Below, one piece after another: positions 58,782-64,000 of a stretch of DNA of 64,000 nucleotides. The notes beneath the pieces were generated by a model. It was not told the DNA's origin, ran no database searches, and saw only the letters and a list, made by a program, of their open reading frames with translations. The DNA comes from Lophium mytilinum (taxonomy: Eukaryota; Ascomycota; Dothideomycetes; Mytilinidiales; Mytilinidiaceae). Location of the stretch: assembly GCA_010093605.1 (NCBI GenBank), contig MU004188.1, forward strand, positions 1,756,983 to 1,820,982. The letters are read 5' to 3'. Position numbers and translations under genes: made by a program. Each line of letters starts with the position of its first letter. Position 1 is the first letter of the stretch.

Positions 58782-60460
58782 TCACATCAGCCCCCTCGTC
58801 GCCTCCTCACTCTCCCCCATCCACTTCGCCAACACATCTCGATCCCGAACCCGAATCCCCACTTTAAACTTCCGCGGCTCCATCGTCAAGCTCGTCGGAA
58901 TCGCATTCGCCTGCAGGCAGTCCAGAACAGGCATATCCGCTTCCTCCTTCGGACTCACAAACTCAAACGCGGATATCAGCCGCACGAAAGCGACATACAG
59001 CTCCCGATTTGCGAGATGGCTACCGGCGCACATGCGGCTGCCGGCGCCGTAGCCGTAGTGCGGTGTCCCGCCCTCACCGACGTCTAGGAACCGCTCCGGG
59101 ATGAAGCTCTCGGGGTCTTTGAAGTGGGAGGCGTCGTAGTCGGCTGCATAGGCGTTCATGTAGAAGGTTGTGCCCGCAGGGATGGTGGTGTTGTTGTACT
59201 CGATGGGTTTTACGGACACGCGCGGTAGGCAGATAGGGATGACGGTCCAGTAGCGGAGGGTTTCTTTGACCAGGGCGGAGATGTAGGGGATTTTCTCTTC
59301 CGTGAGACAGGTGTGCCAGGCGTCGTTGGAGGGGTAGACGGATTGGATGGCGGAGTAGGCGGTGCGTTGGATATGGGCGTAGGAAGGGGAAGAGAGCAGG
59401 GCGATGAGCATGATCAGGTTTCCAGGAACGGTGTCTAGGCCGGCGGAGACCATAGTCAGGCAGATGGAATTGATTTCGTCTAGGGTAGGCATGTTAAATT
59501 AAGCTAAAGAGTGAGTATTGGTAAAGGGAGGGGTGGGATTAAGTGGACATACCTTCGTTCAGTTTTGCATCGGGGTCTTTGAGCACGTTGCCAGTGATAC
59601 AGGGTTTGTCTGTTCCATTAGCAATTTGCGATTTCAGCATGCCGAGGAGCTTAGTGAGGTAGACGTCGCGGCGGACGCGGTATTCAGCTGCTTCGTTGTT
59701 GCGGCTGGGCCATAGCCTTAGAAGAGGAATGTAATCTTGCCAGTTATTGCTTGTGCTTCTGAAGTTTGATACTGCGCGCTCTACATCACAGATTTCTCTC
59801 AGGAGTTCGTCGTCTTTGTCGCCGTCGATGCGAATGCCGTAGTTGAGTGACAGGGAGGTGTTAAGGGCGTAGCGCTGGAAGTATGGAATTGGGTCTACGT
59901 CAATTTGGCCATATTTGCTATCTTCGAGTAATTCTTTAATGCTGACATTAGACTCGAGGTCGATGATCGGCATGTAAGATTGTACTGCAGGACGATTGAG
60001 CGCCGTGGCTGCGGCCTTCCGCCTCTGCTTGCAGGACTCATCCCAGGGAGAAGTGCCGATAGTGTACCCTTGACTACTCGACACTATCTTGTGAAAGGTG
60101 TGTAGGGTGGGTCGTGAGATCAGCGCTGATTGATTCGTGATCCAGATATGCTTCACCGACTCAAATGTATTCGCGAAGACGATTCTCTGTGGTTGTGTGA
60201 GCACCGAAGTGAGGCGAGCTGTTTGAGAATGTAACACGTACACGATTGCCCATTCGGACTTGGAAAACTGGTCCATACTGCTTCACCCAGCCTTGAGCTA
60301 CTTTGGCATGGCTGCTTCCAAGCTGGAGCAGATTTCCAAATATTGGTACTCCGGGTATTTCAGGGAGTCCGTGGATCTTTGGGATATCCGTACGGTTAAA
60401 GCAACGAACTAGAAGATAGACAACTGCAATGGCAGTCAAGGCAAGGACTTGAAGGGTCAT
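58782..60460 (-). CDS. Cytochrome P450, CYP504 type (phenylacetate/hydroxyphenylacetate hydroxylase)
   Basis: Exons 60460-60242, 60186-59553 and 59479-58782, with introns of 55 and 73 nt, encode 516 residues. An N-terminal membrane anchor (TLQVLALTAIAVVYLLV) precedes GLPEIPGVPIFGNLLQLG. The I-helix region reads MVSAGLDTVPGN, the K-helix has the ExxR motif in VKETLRYW, and the heme ligand Cys lies in YGYGAGSRMCAGSHLANRE near residue 430. The overall sequence strongly resembles CYP504 enzymes (PhacA/PhacB of Aspergillus), which hydroxylate phenylacetate or 3-hydroxyphenylacetate on the ER on the way to homogentisate. Which of the two substrates applies cannot be decided by eye. No homogentisate-pathway genes are adjacent in this window. 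Confidence 0.92.
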
Positions 60461-61670
60461 CCTGAGGGGAGCTCTGCTTGAGAAATAGCAAGAGAAGAAG
60501 GCAAGAACGTGAGCAGAAGTCTATGATGTTGTTCCCAGGCAAGTCAAGTGTCGAATGTGGAAGTAGCAAACAATCTTGGATGCTGTATTTGTAGAGAGCA
60601 AAAACATATCGTACAACAAGATAACAGAAAGCTAGGAAATACTTGAAATTTGAACCAAATATCGATGTGGATACGCTGTGCCGGTACAGCTCTGACAGAA
60701 ACCTATTCCGCAGTAGCAGCGCTGTGCTATAGCGGGTAGCCATCAATCTGGTGACCAGTCTGACATGCAGACACCACGGCGTTGTTCCGTCTGGTATGTG
60801 ATTCATGGCACTTCTCCGCTTTGTCGAGGGTCTCCGCATTCAATTCACTCCACTGCGGAATCTTCACCGCGCGCTACCCCCGCAGATCTACGACTAGTCT
60901 CCTAGCGGCTTTATTCTTCGTCAGGGGTCGGAAATTGCTCCACATGCTGAGGTTGGCAGAGATATTTGGAAATTCCAGATTCGCCGGTTGCCCGAGAAGA
61001 AGATGTTTTTTCAGCCCTGAAAAAAAATGAAACTCAAGCGTCCGCGGAACATCACCTATCTACGTAAACAACCTTAGAGGATAAGAATAACCAGCGGACT
61101 ACCTTCAACTGACCTTCCTTGTGAAGAACAGCTTGGATTAGACACGATGTCGGTCATAAGTGCCTAGTACCCTGCGAGTTCACATTTGCAGGAATACTCA
61201 GTTTTTAGGCGTCTGTTGAAGGGCTAGTCGATGGCTCGATGCGTTTATGCTTCATCTCAATCAAAATAAGACGCAGTCTGAGCCAAAAGGCTTGCTCTAT
61301 ACGCCCTGTAAATATGGATGACAGCCTCGTAAACAAGCGTGAGTGTAGATGGAGGCGAGCTGCGACGTGGTGTTGTGGCTTAGAATCATGCCTGCAGCTC
61401 AGCCTTCAGCCAGCTGGCAGTCGATTCTCGACTGCCGCTCTTTCTTCAGCCTCCTCGCTTCTTTCCCATCACACTTCATCGCACACTCTCTGCTATCGAG
61501 GTTACTCAGAACTCTCGTACAGCCTCCAGTCAACGAAGGATAGTATGTAGCTCTAGCTGCTCCTTGGCCTTTTACTCCACCCGGTAGACCCCACATACTG
61601 GCTAACCAACCGTTTCGTTGCTTGGACTTGTTGATCTCCTGCCATACTTGAGGGAGAGAATACGCAGATA
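60461..61670. other. Divergent promoter region between P450 and kinase genes
   Basis: About 1.2 kb separating two start codons on opposite strands. Frames of 64-147 codons here overlap one another on both strands and resemble no family. The last 300 bp are CT-rich, in keeping with a fungal 5' leader for the kinase. Confidence 0.55.
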
Positions 61671-64000
61671 ATGGAGGTTATCCATAGAGGTCAGCATGCG
61701 CCGACAGTAGACACGAATGAATATCCCAACGGAACGAGTGTTCCACCAAAGCCAACAGGGGATTCAAAGCAGACGAAAGGAGAGGATCTAACTTTCGGTC
61801 ATTCATTTAATTTTAATCTATCCCCCAGGCAATCAAAACCTGTCGACACCATATCTGAATTCGAGAGGGACTTTCCCCCCGTGCCAGCAGAAGATCTTGA
61901 ATACGACAGGTTGGATACCGACAGCGACAGTGACAGCGACGTCTCTGTCATCAATGATCCCATATCTTCGTCACCTCAGCGCAGCATGCATTTGTCCACT
62001 GAGCAAGCAAAAGCTCATGGCGAGAAAGACAGTCACGAAAATGATTTCCAAAGCCCCATTTCAGCTGGACGAAAGGATAGGAAGACAGATCACATTGAAT
62101 TCACATCGCAGCCCATGTCGTGGATGAACAAGGCTAAGGGATTCCATCCCTTGCGGTCAGAGGCCTCTACGCCGGGCTCGCCATCATCTATCGATAACCC
62201 CCGCTTGCTCGAGACCGTCGAGGAAGCGATTCGGCGCCTAATTCTTCCCGAGTTGAACGCTCTGAAGGAAGAGCGACTAAAAGAGGAGCAACAGAACCAG
62301 CAGAGTTCACAAGAAAGCGCGTATGATGGTGATCTGTCTACAAGCTCACTTGGGCCCTCGAGTAGGCGGCTCTCAATGGCTTCTGACATCTCAAGCTTAC
62401 CGGCTTCAGAATCAGCACAAGCCCCGTTGATCAATGCTGCGTTATCAAGTCAATTAGCAACAGCTCGGACTCCCGAAGATATTAATACGGAGAGCTTTTT
62501 CACGTCACATGCACTTAATGATGACAGCGATATTGAGGATTTCCTTCAAAAAGCAAGCACCTGGGGAAGCTTTCCACATAGTCGGATTTCGAAGTCTATC
62601 TTGCCTCCACGTAACGGCGATTTGCCAGCTCCTGCTCTCCGCGAGCCGAGAGATGGTCTCTCTAATGAATATGTCAAGAACTTCTTTATCCGCAAAAAGG
62701 TCTCAATTGATGAGAAAGGCTCGGTCAAAGATGCTTTCGGGAGGGTAGTCGGGAAAGCTGCGGAAGACGACGAAGGAGCCTGGTGGTCCTATGCAAGACG
62801 GATGACAATGACACTGAACGGCGACGTGTTCGACGCTGATGGGGACCTCATTGGTGTCTGCGAAGTCCTCTCCGAAACGGCAAAAGAACGCACCGACGAA
62901 GCCGGACAAAGCTCCACCACGTATAGCGATGCTCTTAACGAAGCCGAGAGCCTGATACTCGAGCCTCACGAATTCAAAGCCTTGGTGACGGACCGCAAGG
63001 ACATCGCAGCCGAATGCGGTCTCGACGTAGGCCACACAGTCCTCGATCGCTCCTCGCAAGACTCCCTGATCGTTTCCGGCTGCCTTGGTCATGGGTCTTT
63101 GGGCATCGTGGAGGAAGTGCGTAGACCAACGTTCAAGAGCTTTGTCCGAAAGCGGGTTCAGCTTCCATACCGCCAACGGAAAAGACGTCTACAGATTATC
63201 CAGGAAGAGGCGAAAGTACTGGAGGACCTGTGCCATCCACATATCGTTCAGATTATAGGATCCTATGAAGACCATACATACGGCAGTAAGCAATTTTATT
63301 GCCTGCTTATGTCGCCGGTTGGAGAGAGTGACCTTCAGGCCTTCATGGATGAGCTTGGAGCTCGTGAGCCAACAGAAGTGGAGATCCGCTGGTTGATGGA
63401 CTGGTTCCCATGCCTGACCTCTGCGTTAGCATACATGCACGATCAAGGGGTTCGGCATCAGGACATAAAGCCGTCGAATATCGTCCATCGAGGCTCACAG
63501 ATCTTTTTCACGGATTTCAGCTCCTCGTCGCGCTTCAAGATCGGCCACACCACCTCTACCGAGAACCCAGCTCGGACATCGGCCATGTACGCTGCCCCTG
63601 AAATGCTTGACTACCTACAGGATGATGGCACACTGAGCAAGCATGGTCGAGCTGCCGATATTTTCTCCCTAGGATGCGTCTTTTCGGAGATGGCGACAAT
63701 AATTGGACATAAGCTCGGTTTGAGGAAGTCCATCAATGAGTTTCAGGATTTCCTGCTAGCACTACCACATGGCCGACGTCAAAGCAACGCCTCAGACGTA
63801 GCCCGAGTCATGCTTACATACAGCCGAGTCACAGACAGGATCGCTCTATGGTTTGAGCAACAGGCAAACCTGAACGATGTCTTCAAAGGCGTAATCGCGC
63901 CGATGCTACGCCTTTCGCGGGAAGAGAGAACTGATGCGCATGAGGTAATGTATAATCTTTTCCAATTGGACGAAAATGTTTTCAGAGAAAGCAAGGGCAC
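61671..64000 (+). CDS. Serine/threonine protein kinase, C-terminus beyond the window
   Basis: The frame is open from the ATG at 61671 to the window end, 776 codons without a stop, so the gene is truncated by the edge. Residues 1-440 are hydrophilic: an acidic Ser/Asp run near 85-92, a likely coiled coil about 180-215 and many Ser/Pro. The kinase domain starts near 465 with the glycine loop GCLGHGSLGIVEEV, then RKRVQLP (candidate ATP-binding Lys) and a Glu in the following helix. The catalytic loop is HQDIKPSN near 593 (HRD replaced by HQD), the metal motif reads DFS rather than DFG near 613, and YAAPEM (APE) follows at about 640. This set resembles a fungus-specific kinase group often found with ankyrin or other C-terminal domains. 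Substrate and pathway unknown. The start is the first ATG after stops upstream in frame. Confidence 0.85.
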   Translation, partial: MEVIHRGQHAPTVDTNEYPNGTSVPPKPTGDSKQTKGEDLTFGHSFNFNLSPRQSKPVDTISEFERDFPPVPAEDLEYDRLDTDSDSDSDVSVINDPISSSPQRSMHLSTEQAKAHGEKDSHENDFQSPISAGRKDRKTDHIEFTSQPMSWMNKAKGFHPLRSEASTPGSPSSIDNPRLLETVEEAIRRLILPELNALKEERLKEEQQNQQSSQESAYDGDLSTSSLGPSSRRLSMASDISSLPASESAQAPLINAALSSQLATARTPEDINTESFFTSHALNDDSDIEDFLQKASTWGSFPHSRISKSILPPRNGDLPAPALREPRDGLSNEYVKNFFIRKKVSIDEKGSVKDAFGRVVGKAAEDDEGAWWSYARRMTMTLNGDVFDADGDLIGVCEVLSETAKERTDEAGQSSTTYSDALNEAESLILEPHEFKALVTDRKDIAAECGLDVGHTVLDRSSQDSLIVSGCLGHGSLGIVEEVRRPTFKSFVRKRVQLPYRQRKRRLQIIQEEAKVLEDLCHPHIVQIIGSYEDHTYGSKQFYCLLMSPVGESDLQAFMDELGAREPTEVEIRWLMDWFPCLTSALAYMHDQGVRHQDIKPSNIVHRGSQIFFTDFSSSSRFKIGHTTSTENPARTSAMYAAPEMLDYLQDDGTLSKHGRAADIFSLGCVFSEMATIIGHKLGLRKSINEFQDFLLALPHGRRQSNASDVARVMLTYSRVTDRIALWFEQQANLNDVFKGVIAPMLRLSREERTDAHEVMYNLFQLDENVFRESKG

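Overview
The window is nuclear DNA of a filamentous ascomycete (Pezizomycotina; a Dothideomycete-like species is the best guess). The evidence is short GT-AG introns of about 45-70 nt inside conserved fungal genes, fungus-typical families (DUF3176, HET-C, Zn2Cys6 with a BED-like finger, Hmp1/CsbD-like) and two AT-rich blocks in which CpA/TpG has almost vanished in favour of TpA while CpG survives. That is the mark of repeat-induced point mutation (RIP). The genome is therefore two-compartment: ordinary gene-rich DNA broken by RIP-decayed transposon islands.

Layout. 1-1863: end of a RIP-decayed Ty1/copia-like fossil with GATA microsatellites. 3026-6053: DUF3176 membrane protein and a glutathione S-transferase. 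6970-8790: DHA1-type MFS exporter. 9280-13263: a nine-exon GDE1 glycerophosphodiesterase (SPX, ankyrin, GDPD) whose active-site motif is assembled through a 4-nt micro-exon. 14661-16928: UBA/AT-hook protein. 17502-17894: small Hmp1/CsbD-like stress protein. 18019-20845: ribosome-biogenesis factor NOC1/MAK21. 21790-23883: second MFS transporter of the DHA2/ATR1 type.

24015-38582 is a 14.6-kb AT-rich island. It holds a 10.8-kb Ty3/gypsy fossil (25993-36778) with two 234-bp LTRs and an exact 5-bp target duplication. The fossil appears to have landed inside an older PIF/Harbinger-like DNA transposon, whose decayed transposase lies at about 37165-38110 on the minus strand.

To the right genes resume: HET-C (39328-41764) divergent from a 960-residue ankyrin-repeat protein (42665-45547), a BED-like/Zn2Cys6 transcription factor (46176-48920), a LYR-motif protein (49801-50749), the ubiquitin-conjugating variant MMS2 (51221-51849) divergent from the Golgi/endosome scaffold MON2 (52256-57598), a degenerate spaced repeat array (57713-58204), a CYP504-type phenylacetate hydroxylase P450 (58782-60460) and a Ser/Thr kinase cut by the right edge (61671-64000).

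Most genes are housekeeping and unrelated in function. The looser themes are detoxification and transport on the left (GST, two MFS pumps), possible allorecognition next to the island (HET-C, ankyrin protein), and membrane or phosphate metabolism (GDE1, MON2). All splice structures were derived by eye from reading frame, GT-AG ends and family conservation. No novel system could be demonstrated; the strongest unusual items are the micro-exon, the nested fossil and the repeat array.
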